Below, piece after piece: positions 1-12,130 of a stretch of 64,000 nt of DNA; the stretch's first letter is position 1, and each line of letters opens with the position of its first letter. Made by a program: the position numbers and the translations under genes. The stretch covers positions 8,735,840-8,799,839 of the forward strand of contig JABAKD010000023.1 of NCBI GenBank assembly GCA_012845835.1, read 5' to 3'. The DNA is from Undaria pinnatifida. Its lineage: Eukaryota; Sar; Phaeophyceae; Laminariales; Alariaceae. Below the pieces are notes generated by a model. The model searched no databases, had not been told where the DNA came from, and worked only from the letters and a program-made list of their open reading frames with translations.

Positions 1-2724
<2,724 letters not shown>

Positions 2725-2848
2725 CAGTCTACAGACAGCAGTCTACACCCGTGAATTTCCACCCTGATGGCACATCTTTAACACGCGGCAGCCGGGAACG
2801 TACACATCGAGCGACTTGATACACTTTGGAACGAACGCATGCACTTAC

Positions 2849-3815
2849 GCCGACGATGTCACCGGTAGCGGCGGTGGCGTTCTTGAAGGTACCGCCGTCC
2901 TTGGTCCTTGCTCCCGCGCAGAGGGAGAACACCGCGCAGTAATTCTCCCACACTTGAGCAAAAAATAAAGTGCGGCAGGGCGACATGCACAAAGCAAAAA
3001 GTATCAGGAGATGTCACGTGGTTAAAGGTGCAAACGTGCAAACACGTGCTCTGTGAGTGACAACGTACAGGATGCGAGCGGTGGCGGAAAGGCATTGTTT
3101 CGTATTCCTGGGCATGTCAAGCGGTTGAAGAGGTGCAGCATGACTGGATCGAACTGCTGTTTCCATGCTTTCTTTGCTGCTGTGTACACAAACTTTAGCA
3201 CAAAAAAACAGTCACGGCAATTCTGGTCGCGCTCACAACTTCAACATGCACGGTTGCTACATGTACGCACAAAAAGCAGCAACAAACGACTCCTAAACTA
3301 TGGCCCCGTGACAGCCACATCTTCACACGGAAAGTTGTTGGGTGGGGGGCGGATGTTCGTGCGCGGCGAGCGAGCGGAGAGCGCGGCAGCCCACGATGAT
3401 TATCTCACACGCTCGTGCCGGAACGGGCGGTTAGATTGAATATTCAAACAAAACTCTGCTGCTCACCTTTGTACCCGCGGTCGTCGACTTCGTCCGTTGG
3501 GATGCCGATGGAAGGTTTGCCACCGACGTCCTGCAGGCAGATGTGGCAGTTGTGGGGGTGATCCTTGCTGGGGGCGAGGAACGAGCACGTCACCTTGCAC
3601 GTTTCCGGGTCCCTCCAGTCGTTTTTGTCGCACGTCGTGTAGTGCTTGCCGTCCTTTTTCGTGCGGACCCCGAGCCGCCCCTCGGGGCAGTCTTGAGCGT
3701 TGAGGCAAAACCACAGGGGGTTGCCGGGTTCCAGCGTAGTCTTGGGCTTGGAGGGGGATTTAGAACTCTCAGCTGGCTTGCGTTTCAGGGGCGAAGCCTT
3801 CGACAGCGCACTCAT
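2849..3815 (-). CDS. Cys-rich basic hypothetical protein, first two exons (3'-partial)
   Basis: I do not recognise this protein. Exon 1 is 3815-3467 and exon 2 is 2952-2849. The exon 1 donor is AAAG/GTGAGC, the exon 2 acceptor is TTTTTTGCTCAAG/TG, and the exon 2 donor is GTCGGC/GTAAGT. The reading frame continues through the junction (a Lys codon, then a Val codon split G/TG) and has no stop before the second donor, so more exons must lie left of the window. I chose the ATG at 3815 because it has G at -3 and begins a basic tail (Lys/Ser/Pro-rich, residues 5-30). An in-frame ATG at 4046 would add 77 low-complexity residues. The core has seven Cys in exon 1 (WFC, QDC, TTCDK, ETC, VTC, NCHIC) and two in exon 2, with RTKKDGKHYTTC in between. 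This faintly recalls GRF-type zinc ribbons, but that is only a resemblance. If exon 1 is not spliced, the protein ends nine residues past KVYKG-like sequence at 3444. Confidence 0.55.
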
Positions 3816-4970
3816 GTCTACTGCGAGGGGAGCGGCTGCTGTGTTGAATTGTGTGCGTGTGCGCGTGTTCGCGTCGGGCGGGTGTGCTGAGGCGACTAAA
3901 ACGAAGTTTGGTCGAAGTTTTGGTAAAGATCCAGAACCCACAGCAGCAGCAGCTACACCCCAGCTTCGTTGAGCGGCATCGTTGAGGTTGCGCTTGCTCT
4001 CGTTACCCGCGATCGACCTACTACGTGAAAGCTGCGCGTGCAACAAACCTCACCAGAGGTGAAATAGACGGTATACGTTCGGCTTTGGAGGGTGTGCGTG
4101 CCCATCCCCTCTCTGTGCTGACAACACACAACCTCAACGCCAATACTCCGCAAAACGGGACTGTCACTTTTTTGCGATCGGAAGCAAATGAAAGTGCAGG
4201 TTTGCTGCCGAAAGACGAAAGACGTCGGTTCTGCGGGGTTCGGCGCGCTTTTCACGACGCTGATTCCAACCCAGCAGGGACAATCGAGACCGCACGCAAC
4301 GAGCCATTCTGTTCGCTAGGCCACCAGGTGCCGCATTGCGAAGGCGCGAGCCTGGCCGTGCGTCTGGGAGCGCGCTATGAGGGCGCGAAGTTAACGTACT
4401 GTTTTCAGAGGGGGTCGAATTTCCCCGCTGCGCTGTGAGCGACCCAGTCCTGAAGATCCCGATTCCCGTAATATTAGTTACCTCTATTTGCAGGTGGTGA
4501 TGTCCTCTGCCACCCCACGTAGGATGTTGTTTTTGCTCCTTTTGAGAGTTTCGCGGACTCAGCACGTACCGCCAGACATAAAATCAGCGACCACGCGGGC
4601 CAGGTTCCCATCACTTCGTGGTGGAAATATTGGGGCCGCGAATGGTAAGACGCTCCTTCACGAGTTGAGTAGGTTCAAGCAGGCGACACAAGCCGCATGA
4701 ATACCGGCCGGTTACATTTCTACTTGGTACGCAGCTTGCTGTCGATACGAATACATCGAACTGTGTCTAATAGCCTGTGGCCAAGTCGAGTCAGAGATTG
4801 TGTTTGTCTCCCATGCAGGATGACGAGTCGGCACGTGTATTGGCTTACCGCTATTACACCGCTGTAACTGTAGTCTAGTCTGTATGTGGTCGATGGTTAG
4901 ATACACCAGCCGACCTTTACGCGGCAATGATAGGCAGAACCGACGTGTGAAAATGTCAATCATTCGAAGA
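3816..4970. other. GC-rich upstream region, no gene identified
   Basis: This is upstream of the Cys-rich gene on the minus strand. Open frames on both strands are short and have no recognisable motif. It probably holds the promoter and 5' UTR of that gene, but I see no clear TATA box or other element. Confidence 0.3.
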
Positions 4971-4974
4971 CCGC

Positions 4975-5195
4975 ACACAGATCGTATGTACACACAAATT
5001 GACTTGCGGAAAGCGCTAGAGCGTGAGTCAGCAACATTCGATGGAAAATCCACGAGCAGTGGGATTGGTGAATGAAGTCTATGTGCGATAAAAACTTGAT
5101 GGCAAGAACAGGGGGGGAAGAAGGGACGACACCTGTGGCCACGGCTTGTCCAGAAGTTGGAAAGTAGATGTATGTGAAAACAAAAAAAAATACCA
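4975..5195 (+). repeat. Dispersed repeat family Q, copy 1
   Basis: Shares ACAAATTGACTTGCGGAAAG, GAGCAGTGGGATTG, GGCAAGAAC followed by a G run, GGGACGACACCTGTG and GGCTTGTCCAGAAG with copies at 6365-6655 (opposite strand) and 61300-61600. It ends in an A-rich stretch. No coding frame is conserved between copies. Boundaries are approximate. Confidence 0.75.
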
Positions 5196-5199
5196 CGGG

Positions 5200-6360
5200 C
5201 GTATAGACTATATATGAACATTCAAAATCCGTTAAACAAATTCTTCTGCTCACATGATTGTTTGGAGAATAAGTCTAGCCGATGCTCAGAACGAAGAATG
5301 GGAGCAGCCAGGTCCACCAGGTCGAATGCCCCCAACCACGCACAGCCTTGTGTTTTGTCCCAAGCCGAAGATCACCCGGTCCCAAGCCCCAGACTCCCGC
5401 AACAGTAAGCGACAACAGCACCGGTTTTATTTGCTTTCGTTCGCCGATAAATCTTGATGATCGGTGATGTCTTCTGAACCTCCTGGTTCCTGCGTGCGTG
5501 CTATTTTCGCGGCGATGGTTTTGTAGGTTTTAAGGTGAACACGTCCTCTTTTGCCGCAACACTTTGTTGCTCGGGAGCTCACGAAGCGAAGCCAAAATAG
5601 AAATAAGCGCCAAGCTAAAAGAGCACCGACACGCGCAGGGTAAACAGGTAGGGGGAGAGGGAGAAAAGGGGGGGAGAGAGAGAAAGCTGTCGCCCTGGGG
5701 CTCTCACTACAGCGTCTGTTGAGTATTGGCTGTTGTTCTCGATAAAGCGCCGGAATATGTATGCGTGTGGCACAGCTTGAATGCCCGATTTATTTATTGC
5801 ACTGAACTGACGGTGTCCGCTATACTGTTGGTAAAACAGGCTGGCATCGACCGGCTCTATGAGGGACACCAACCATGTCTTTACCTGCCGCATGATGCTT
5901 TCGGGTTGAGGTCAAGTTACAGGTCCGAACACCCTGTTGTGCCCAAGGAAATATCGAAGGCAATTGCTGGGCAACGGCGAGGAATAATAACATACGTTTA
6001 CAATACGTAGAGGGACTGTTCGTTGTTATCAGGAGAGTTCGATCGAAAGCGGGTCGATTTCAGCCACCTGGTACGCCGTGTTTTATTTTCCAAACCTATT
6101 CCAAACGTAATACGCCGTGTTGTAATTTTCCAACGGTACGAGAGGGGGCTTGGTTCCTTTTCAAGGAGTCTTCTTTGCCAGTGGCTCGGGGCGCGAGTGA
6201 CCCGCTTGTTCCATGCGGTTACGTATAGACTTTCGTCTTGGTTAAATTTTTCGATGTGACTCCCCAATGGAATGGCTAGCCAGGCGCGCGAAACAAATCG
6301 CCTGTTTTATGTACGGGATATTTTTATGTAATGCCAGGTATAGTCTACACGTTTATTCGT
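5200..6360. other. Non-coding stretch, no gene identified
   Basis: Only short unconserved open frames occur here. There is a G/A-rich run at about 5650-5690. I see no RNA gene or element ends. Confidence 0.3.
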
Positions 6361-6364
6361 TTTT

Positions 6365-6655
6365 TTTTTTTGCACGCTTCTACTTTCCAGCTTCTGGACA
6401 ACAAGAGCCTTGGTCACAGGCGTCGTCCCTTCTTCCCCCCCCCGGTTCTTGCCTTCTAATATTATCCCGCACAGGCTCCATTCAGCAATCCCACTGCTCG
6501 TTGATTTTTCATCAGGTGTTGCTCACTCACGCTCTCGCGCTTTCCGCAGGTCATTTTGTTCACAAAAAAAGTCCCCACGAACATACACGCGTATGAACTC
6601 GGGGGGATTCGTACTCACGAAACTGACCTATATACTACCGGACTCGAGGATAATG
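6365..6655 (-). repeat. Dispersed repeat family Q, copy 2 (inverted)
   Basis: Reverse complement of family Q: CTTTCCGCAGGTCATTTTGT, CAATCCCACTGCTCGTTGAT, a C run and CTTCTGGACAAC are visible on the plus strand. It reaches further 5' than copy 1 and includes GGTCAGTTTCGTGAG, which the 61.3-kb copy shares. A fragment of the tRNA-derived repeat (GCTTAGTTTGGGTAAGC...GGTTAACC, 6652-6705) abuts its head. Confidence 0.75.
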
Positions 6656-6699
6656 TTATAAAGCTTAGTTTGGGTAAGCTATTGGTTAACCTTTTGCAA

Positions 6700-7660
6700 A
6701 AAATGGCGGGTTCCGAGCTAAAGCCGAATATTTTTCACGAGGTTGTCAGAACTCGGCGAGGACATAACCTCAAGCTCTGAAAATTTGCACAAATTTCCGC
6801 TGGGTCATGGGGATGACGAAAATATCATTTTTTTTTGTCATTTGGCCATCGTGGTGGTGAGTTACTCACGAATAAGTGGGTAAAACTGAGGGAAAGTCGC
6901 ATCCGCGGCCCCCCTGTAAACGTTGCAAATATTTATCGTTTTTTACAATATCATATACAGCAACGCTATTATTCGGCAAGCTTCCCAAAAAAGTCACTTA
7001 CTTGGTTAGTAGTGTCATGTTGGGAAGTGCTCCGTCGGCTGTTCCATCATACCTCAGTGATGTCTAACCAGCCAATCCCTGCGCAGTAATACACCGTAGG
7101 CCTGTTAGTCTATATACGAGCTTTCCAATGTTGAATCTTGTATTAATCTGTTTATCGCATTGATAGCCAGGGGTGGATTTATAGTTAACCGTAGGGGTGC
7201 CCAATGGCCGAGTAAAGTCCCCAATAGTAGTTGTTTTTACGAGCTGGTGGTCCGGCTTAGAGTCAAACGCAACACCGGAATGAGTTTTCGCAGCCCAGTT
7301 TTGCGAATTTCGCCATGAAAATTAGCATGGAGATAGGAAAGGGGTGTATTTACACAAAGTATCACGCGCTGTAAAAAAATAACAAATATCGGTGGAAAAT
7401 GTTGGTATTATAGTATCATAGTCATTCATTTTCTTTTTTTTTTAAACGCGAAAATGTTTTCTCTTCGTTTGGTCAGCGTGTGAAGTTCTAACTAGCACTA
7501 AGCGCTCGCAATCACGTGTACCTGGTAATTTTTTCAGCTCAAATTTCGTAAAAAAGTGCTGCGAAAACCACATTTTATTATGTGTCTCTCGTCGTAGTAT
7601 CTTTTTTTTGTTTTACGATGAACAAATACCAGGGCTTTTAATTACCTGGTACTTATTGTA
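6700..7660. other. AT-rich non-coding stretch
   Basis: No coding sequence recognised. At 7627-7640 there is an isolated CAGGGCTTTT with flanking AATAC. It matches the terminus of the hAT-like element that starts 40 bp to the right, and may be a fragment or footprint of an earlier insertion. Confidence 0.4.
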
Positions 7661-7694
7661 ATTAATACCAGGGCTTTTCACGGGTCATGACCCG

Positions 7695-7915
7695 ACCCGC
7701 GGGTCGGGTCAAGGGGGTTTCAAAATCTCGCGGGTCGGGTCGGGTCGGGTCATTACGTTTAAAAATCTCACGGGTCGGGTCGGGTCGGGTCAAGAGATTT
7801 TCAAAATCTCGCGGGTCGGGTCGGGTCGGGTCAAAAGGCTTCAAAATCTCGCGGGTCGGGTCGGGTCGGGTCAAGAGGTTTTCAAAATCTCGCGGGTCGG
7901 GTCGGGTCATGACCC
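7695..7915. repeat. Left-arm G-rich minisatellite, about 41-bp unit
   Basis: About five units of (CGGGT)4 plus a spacer such as CAAGAGGTTTTCAAAATCTCG. Spacers start near 7751, 7791, 7832 and 7872, a spacing of 40-41 bp. Each unit has four GGG runs separated by TC, which fits a G-quadruplex motif. It lies inside the left arm of the hAT-like element. Confidence 0.9.
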
Positions 7916-8269
7916 GCGAGATACGGGTCACTTCGCGGGTCAAGCCATAATGACCCGTGAGTTGTTTTGGGCTGACCCGCGGGTCAAACCCGCGGATCTA
8001 GCCGGCGGATCCGCCTTTTTCAAACTTACAGCTGAGAGCCACATTGATGCCGTGCAGGCGCCCCGCGGGTCGGGCCCGCGGGTCCGCCAATAAAATACAA
8101 ACATTTTTTCGGCTTCCTGCCTCCCTCGTGCCGATGCTCCGATCATATATATGTCATCACAGCGTGCAGAACAATCACCAGGCAGTACCCCTAGCTACTC
8201 GTACGAAGGCATACTGCAGTGTGACGCGAATCCCGTACCTACTGAAGCCGCAACAACAGCAGTAATATT

Positions 8270-8812
8270 ACGGTCATACCAGTACGAAATGTCACCAAAC
8301 GTAAAAAGGCAAGGAAGGGCAGTCGTCTTCGAAGCAGCAGCAGCAAGCAGCAGCAGCAGCAGCACTGGCAGCAGCAAGCACCAGCAGCAGACCCCGGATT
8401 CTCGCGGATCCCAGCCCCTGCTGACAGACCCACCGCCCCAGTTGTGGGCTTGCTGCCGGAGGCGGCTCAGCTAGGCTGCTTGCCGGGGCTGGAGACTGCA
8501 CAGATACAAGATAGATACAGCAGTAGTAGTTGTAGTAGTAGCTAGCTCGAGAATTATCATACCAGTACGAAATGTGACCAAACGTAAAAAAGCAAGAAGA
8601 AGAGCAGCCGTTGTCGAAGCAGCAGCAGCAGCAAGCAGCAGCAGCAGCACAGCAGCAGCACCCTGGCAGCAGCCAGCACCAGCAGCAGGCAACGCATCCT
8701 CGCGGATCGCAGCCCCTGCTGACAGATCCACTGCCCCAGTTGTGGGCTTGCTGCCGGAGGCGGCTCAGCTAGGCTGCTTGCCGGGGCCGGAGATTGCACT
8801 TGTAACTTATAA
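8270..8812 (+). repeat. Direct duplication of a CAG-containing unit within the hAT-like element
   Basis: Two units (about 8277-8515 and 8560-8812, offset about 283 bp) share ATACCAGTACGAAATGT, a CAG/CAA run, ATCC(C/G)CGCCCC-type sequence, and CCCCAGTTGTGGGCTTGCTG followed by GGCGGCTCAGCTAGGCTGC. Frames through the CAG runs translate to poly-Ser, Gln or Leu and are not credible genes. Confidence 0.85.
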
Positions 8813-9119
8813 CTAGCTCGCTCGTCGGGTCGCTCGTGGGTCGACCCGGTGGTCTAACGGTACGGGCATGTCCATGCGTGTGGGTCGCGGTTTCGTTCCT
8901 ATTTCTCGTGCGCACACCACATGACATAGTCTAATCATCAGCTCCAAACAAAGCCGGTAAAAAACGCAGAGAACACGACATACTGGGAAAAGTACGAGGG
9001 ACCAAGGACCAACCAACCGACCGAGGTATACATGCTTTGACCCGTGACTTTTTGACTTTGACCCGTGAGAAATGTCACGGGTCAAGTTAACGTGACCCGC
9101 CAGACGACCCGAATCTCGC

Positions 9120-9330
9120 GGGTCACTCGGATTGTCGCGGGTCGGGTCGGGTCGGGTCAGGACGACTTCAAAATCTCGCGGGTCGGGTCGGGTCGGGTCA
9201 AGACGTCTCGAAAATCTCGCGGGTCGGGTCGGGTCGGGTCAAGACGTCTCGAAAATCTCGCGGGTCGGGTCGGGTCGGGTCAAGACGTCTCAAAAATCTC
9301 GCGGGTCGGGTCGGGTCAGCTGACCCGACC
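9120..9330. repeat. Right-arm G-rich minisatellite, 41-bp unit
   Basis: Four units of (CGGGT)3-4 plus AAGACGTCTCGAAAATCTCG-type spacers. Spacers occur at about 9160, 9201, 9242 and 9283, a regular 41-bp spacing. After 9318 the strand switches to GACCCGACCCG, forming a local palindrome next to the right terminus. The array is the counterpart of the left-arm array. Confidence 0.9.
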
Positions 9331-9436
9331 CGACCCGACCCGACCCGCGAGATTTGACCCGACCCGTGAAAAGCCCTGATTAATACCTACCTGGTAAGTG
9401 ATGAGACGCGGGCATATCGATCGTTTCCCCAATGCC

Positions 9437-9805
9437 TCAAGGAACGCTCACATCGAGTTTCAGCGGTATACGCAGTACAACGTTTTCGAGTTTTCGTATG
9501 GGCTTTAGTATTGATATGTCTTCGGGAGTGGCGGAATGTAGTTGAGTTGCAAATTTCTCCACGATTTTTTTTTTGATTGAAACAATCCCGACGCTAAAGA
9601 ATGCACTACAGAGCCAGATGCACCGCTGCAAAATCTGGAGTCGAAAGACTTCCAAAATATCGCGAAAACGTCTACAGGTTGTATTAAACGAAAATATGCT
9701 TTTAGGCTGGACAAGCTCGTGTAGCTCAGGTGACACCATCGCATATTCATGGAATAAACAATCGCCCGTAAAACCATGCGAGGTTACTATAAGAAAGACC
9801 ACCAC
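9437..9805 (-). CDS. Small ORF, possible F-box-like fragment
   Basis: A 122-codon open frame. The middle (VSPELHELVQPKSIFSF... then CRRFRDILEVF) has the spacing of hydrophobic and Cys/Arg residues seen in the second half of F-box domains. It lacks a clear LP start and a following repeat domain. Its first codons run into a family R repeat, so the true start is uncertain; a Met at VSPEL is possible. It could be one exon of a larger gene or chance. No neighbour supports a function. Confidence 0.2.
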   Translation of the reverse strand: MVVFLIVTSHGFTGDCLFHEYAMVSPELHELVQPKSIFSFNTTCRRFRDILEVFRLQILQRCIWLCSAFFSVGIVSIKKKIVEKFATQLHSATPEDISILKPIRKLENVVLRIPLKLDVSVP

Positions 9806-9965
9806 GCTGTCGACCCTGATAGCTACACTGTAGTTGCAAGGGGAGTCGCCGACCTGTCTCCCTCATGAGGACACACAACCCGTAATACGCGTGATCGGAC
9901 TAATCCACACAGCTTGCAAAGATGAGTTCCGACACTTTTTCGATCTCACACCTACCTACAGTGTA
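9800..9965 (+). repeat. Dispersed repeat family R, copy 1
   Basis: Contains CTGATAGCTACACTGTAGTT, GCAAGGGGAGTCGCCGACCT, GAGGACACACAACCCGTAAT and CAGCTTGCAAAGATGAGTT, all found again at 38.9-39.4, 43.05-43.5, 58.3 and 59.2 kb. No coding frame is shared. Confidence 0.85.
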
Positions 9966-10064
9966 TGTAAATGTTCATAATATATGAAAGACCAACAGCA
10001 CAATAACCGCATACCCTAACTAAGTAAGAACCACTCGTAGTATGTACTCGTATTATAATCGACT

Positions 10065-10150
10065 TTCTGTATTCCCGGCGTAGGGTGGCTCACGGGGAGG
10101 TTGCTCTCGGTACGCGACCAGGGACGATAAGGCGGAGGACAAGATAAGAC
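10065..10150 (+). repeat. Dispersed repeat family S, copy 1, left piece
   Basis: CCCGGCGTAGGGTGGCTCAC, GGTTGCTCTCGGTACGCGAC and GGCGGAGGA match S copies at 46.0, 47.06 and 47.49 kb. The copy is interrupted at about 10150 by the tRNA-derived repeat and resumes near 10600. Confidence 0.75.
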
Positions 10151-10159
10151 ATTAGAAAT

Positions 10160-10505
10160 TCATGGTGTTAAGGTATTAGTGCGGTAATAGTTCGTTTGAC
10201 CACTTGCAAAAGGTTAATCAATAGCTCATCGAAACTAAGCCTTATAACACTCTTCCCCCTGAAACGGCGGGATAGCGGGTCGACCGGATATACGGTCGAC
10301 CGGATATACGGGCGAACCTGTCAATTATCCAAGCCGTTTCATTTCCTGGATGTACCGGGGAGAGAATTTTCAAGTTCGACACGGGGAAAATATGAAAAAG
10401 TATATTACAAAAATTTAAATACACTCCAAAAAGAGTTTATTATGGCGGATGTAGGATTTGAACCCACGACACAAAAAACTTCAATGTTCTGTCAACGACG
10501 CCATT
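10160..10505 (-). repeat. tRNA-derived SINE-like repeat, copy 1
   Basis: Read on the minus strand, it starts with a tRNA-like head: GGCGTCGTTGACAGAACA (A-box-like), then GGTTCAAATCC (B box, exact) and ATCCGCCA with an encoded CCA. A body follows, ending in CCTTTTGCAAGTGGTCAAAC-type sequence. Copy 2 is at 30350-30635. The plus-strand reading could instead be a TRIM-type LTR ending at a primer binding site (TGGCGGATGTAGGATTTGAA). However, the tRNA match runs about 50 nt, beyond a usual 18-nt site, so I favour a SINE. It interrupts an S repeat. Confidence 0.6.
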
Positions 10506-10592
10506 TGTTAAGGTATTGTTAGGGTTAAAGTCCGTTTGACCACTTGCAAGAGGTTAACCAATAGCTTACCTAACTAAGCCTTATAGCATATG
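10505..10592 (-). repeat. Truncated tail of the tRNA-derived repeat
   Basis: TGTTAAGGTATT, GTCCGTTTGACCACTTGCAA and GGTTAACCAATAGCTTACC repeat the tail of the copy just to the left. The head and body are missing. This gives a tail-head-tail order, either two nested insertions or, if the family is LTR-like, a 3' LTR remnant. Confidence 0.65.
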
Positions 10593-10892
10593 CATACTGA
10601 AAAGTACTGGAGTCCCGGAGACCATTCCGACCATGCCCACCCGAAGAGAACCAACAGTTAGTAGTGTGCAAAATATTTACTCAATATGCACTGAGCAAAC
10701 GGGGCTAAACTCGAACATATCGAAGTTGGGACAGCCAATCATATCAAAAGTTCTACTCTACCGTCTCCGTAGATTCTATGCAGGCATACACATCCTACAT
10801 AAGGCATGTGCACAGGCATGAACCAATGTCCCCCCTTCCTATGTGAAGGGCATGATAACGTTCAACCAAAGCGCACCATCCAAAACCGTGGT
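10593..10892 (+). repeat. Dispersed repeat family S, copy 1, right piece
   Basis: Matches the second half of S at 47.2-47.48 kb: GTCCCGGAG, CTCGAACATATCGAAG, AGTTCTACTCTACC, TCTCCGTAGATTCTATGCAG and ACGTTCAACCAAAGCGCACC. It is cut at the right by the family-1 LTR. Confidence 0.75.
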
Positions 10893-11058
10893 TGTCGTAA
10901 GGGTATTGGGCGGAGACAGAGAGTGTCCCCTGCAGGCCTGCTAATTGAGCAGGTCCTCGGAGAGTACTCACCTTCTTCACCTTCGTAGAGATGTAGCTTC
11001 ATTCAATTCCAACAGAGCCCCGGATAGCTTCTGAGATCGGAGGCACATAGCCCTGTAC
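10893..11058 (-). mobile_element. Family-1 gypsy 3' LTR, truncated
   Basis: Matches the LTRs at 24098-24367 and 30637-30897: GTAAGGGTATTGGGCGGAG, GTCCCCTGCAGG, TCCTCGGAGAGTACTCAC and GCTTCTGAGATCGGAGGCAC. It stops in the middle of the LTR palindrome and is joined directly to internal element sequence (AGCCCTGTACC...). Compared with the 31-kb copy, about 680 bp is missing at this junction. Confidence 0.75.
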
Positions 11059-11391
11059 CACGTGATGCGCGAACAGGGTAACCTGGTTGCCCCCTGGCTC
11101 TGGGCTGAGGAGGGTGTCGGCAGGGCGAAATTGAACAACGACGAAAACGAGACAGCGCTGTTCTTCAGATAGTGGCGTTCTACCCGAACCCTAGCCCGGC
11201 ATTGAGCAGGGAGATTGGGCGGACAAAAAGAAAAAAAAGAAAACAATGGAAAGAACCGCCCGGAACCCAGACCAAAACTATCAAAACAACATAAACAACC
11301 CGAAAACAAAGACTCAAACCTCACAACCCCAAAAATAGAGAACTATCGAGCAGCGGTAGCGGCTTGAAAGTCTACTGACCACGGCCGCGCC
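11059..11391 (-). mobile_element. Family-1 gypsy non-coding tail between pol and LTR
   Basis: Aligns with 31480-31791: CTCTGGGCTGAGGA, GTCGGCAGGGCGAAATTGAA, ATGGAAAGAACCGCCC and AAAGACTCAAACCT. The A-rich plus strand is a T-rich 3' region in the element's own direction. No open frame is shared by the two copies. Confidence 0.7.
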
Positions 11392-12130
11392 TCAAGATTC
11401 GTCTACGTTACGTTGGATCCCCCGAGGAAACGCACTGGCGATGCCACTTGCAGGCACCAAGAGCCTTGTACGGCTCTCGTCGAAGCCGTGTAGCACGCCG
11501 GGGGAAGACGAAATTTTATCGGTTCTGGGTTGTCCAGGAAGCGGACCAGATATACCTTGTCCTCGGTAGTACTCGCGTTGATTTTCCCAACCCACCCTAA
11601 CCCATTGTCTCCCTTGTACCAAAAGTGGGATTTCTTAGGAAGTACCGCGTCGTGGTATCGTCGGAACCAATCGGTGCGGGAAACGCAACCTTAGTCAGGT
11701 GCTAGGAAACGTTGCCCGTTGTTGAGGGAGAGCTGGCGCTGTGCCGCCCCGACCCGCATTCTGCGGTAGAGGCGGTTGGTTTGGTGGTGTTGACCCAGGG
11801 TCCGGCCCAATAGCGCAGGATATGGGGTTAGGGAGAGGTGGAGGTCCATATCCCGCTCCCATGAAGGTTCGGAATTTCCCGCTGGTGCGTCTTGTATAGC
11901 TCGGCGACGACGCCACCTCGCCCCCGTACATACTGATGACCGGTGGTCTGCTCCACATCCAGCCGTTGGAGGGGAGTCGAGACGTCGACTTGAGTGACGT
12001 GGTACGGCGGGAACTTCTTGGAAAAGTTGTTGACCACGTACTGGGTCAGCCCCGCCGGTAGATATTTGGTCACGTCCCCGCTGTCGTGGGCGTCGGCACA
12101 GGCTTGCAGCGCTCGATGGCCACACACCGA
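11392..12130 (-). pseudogene. pol: Family-1 gypsy pol C-terminus: chromodomain plus extra tail
   Basis: In frame on the minus strand one reads LTQYVVNNFSKKFPPYHVTQ, then QRLDVEQTTGHQYVRGRGG, then ELYKTHQREIP, ending in frame-shifted sequence. A stop-containing tail (to 11392) matches copy B, where PKGAHVWYKGDDGLWWLGKI is intact. In Ty3/gypsy elements a chromodomain at the integrase C-terminus binds modified chromatin and guides integration. The VWYKGDDGLWWLGKI segment beyond it looks like a second small beta-barrel domain (tudor/chromo-like by pattern only). At least two frameshifts and stops mean this copy is dead. Confidence 0.7.

Larger units (their letters stand above)
7669..9378. mobile_element. 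Non-autonomous hAT-like DNA transposon, 1710 bp
   Basis: The ends are CAGGGCTTTTCACGGGTC and its exact reverse complement (18 bp). They are flanked by a perfect 8-bp direct repeat, ATTAATAC, at 7661-7668 and 9379-9386. An 8-bp target duplication with CAGGG termini fits the hAT superfamily. Each arm carries a GGGTC-rich minisatellite, the two arrays pointing the same way. The middle has a roughly 283-bp direct duplication containing CAG runs. No transposase frame, BED finger or hAT dimerisation region is visible, so it would need a transposase supplied in trans. The intact duplication suggests a recent insertion. Superfamily assignment rests on the ends and duplication only. Confidence 0.85.

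Noticed and set aside
6365-6655. Family Q as a tRNA-derived SINE
   Set aside because: A GTACGAATCCCC string resembles a B box, but an A-box-like string lies only about 7 nt away instead of about 30, so the geometry is wrong.
7662-7950. Frames repeating DPTRPDPR or GSGRVGS
   Set aside because: The 41-bp unit is a DNA minisatellite in a transposon arm. Both strands are open because the unit lacks stops; there is no start context or flanking coding sequence.
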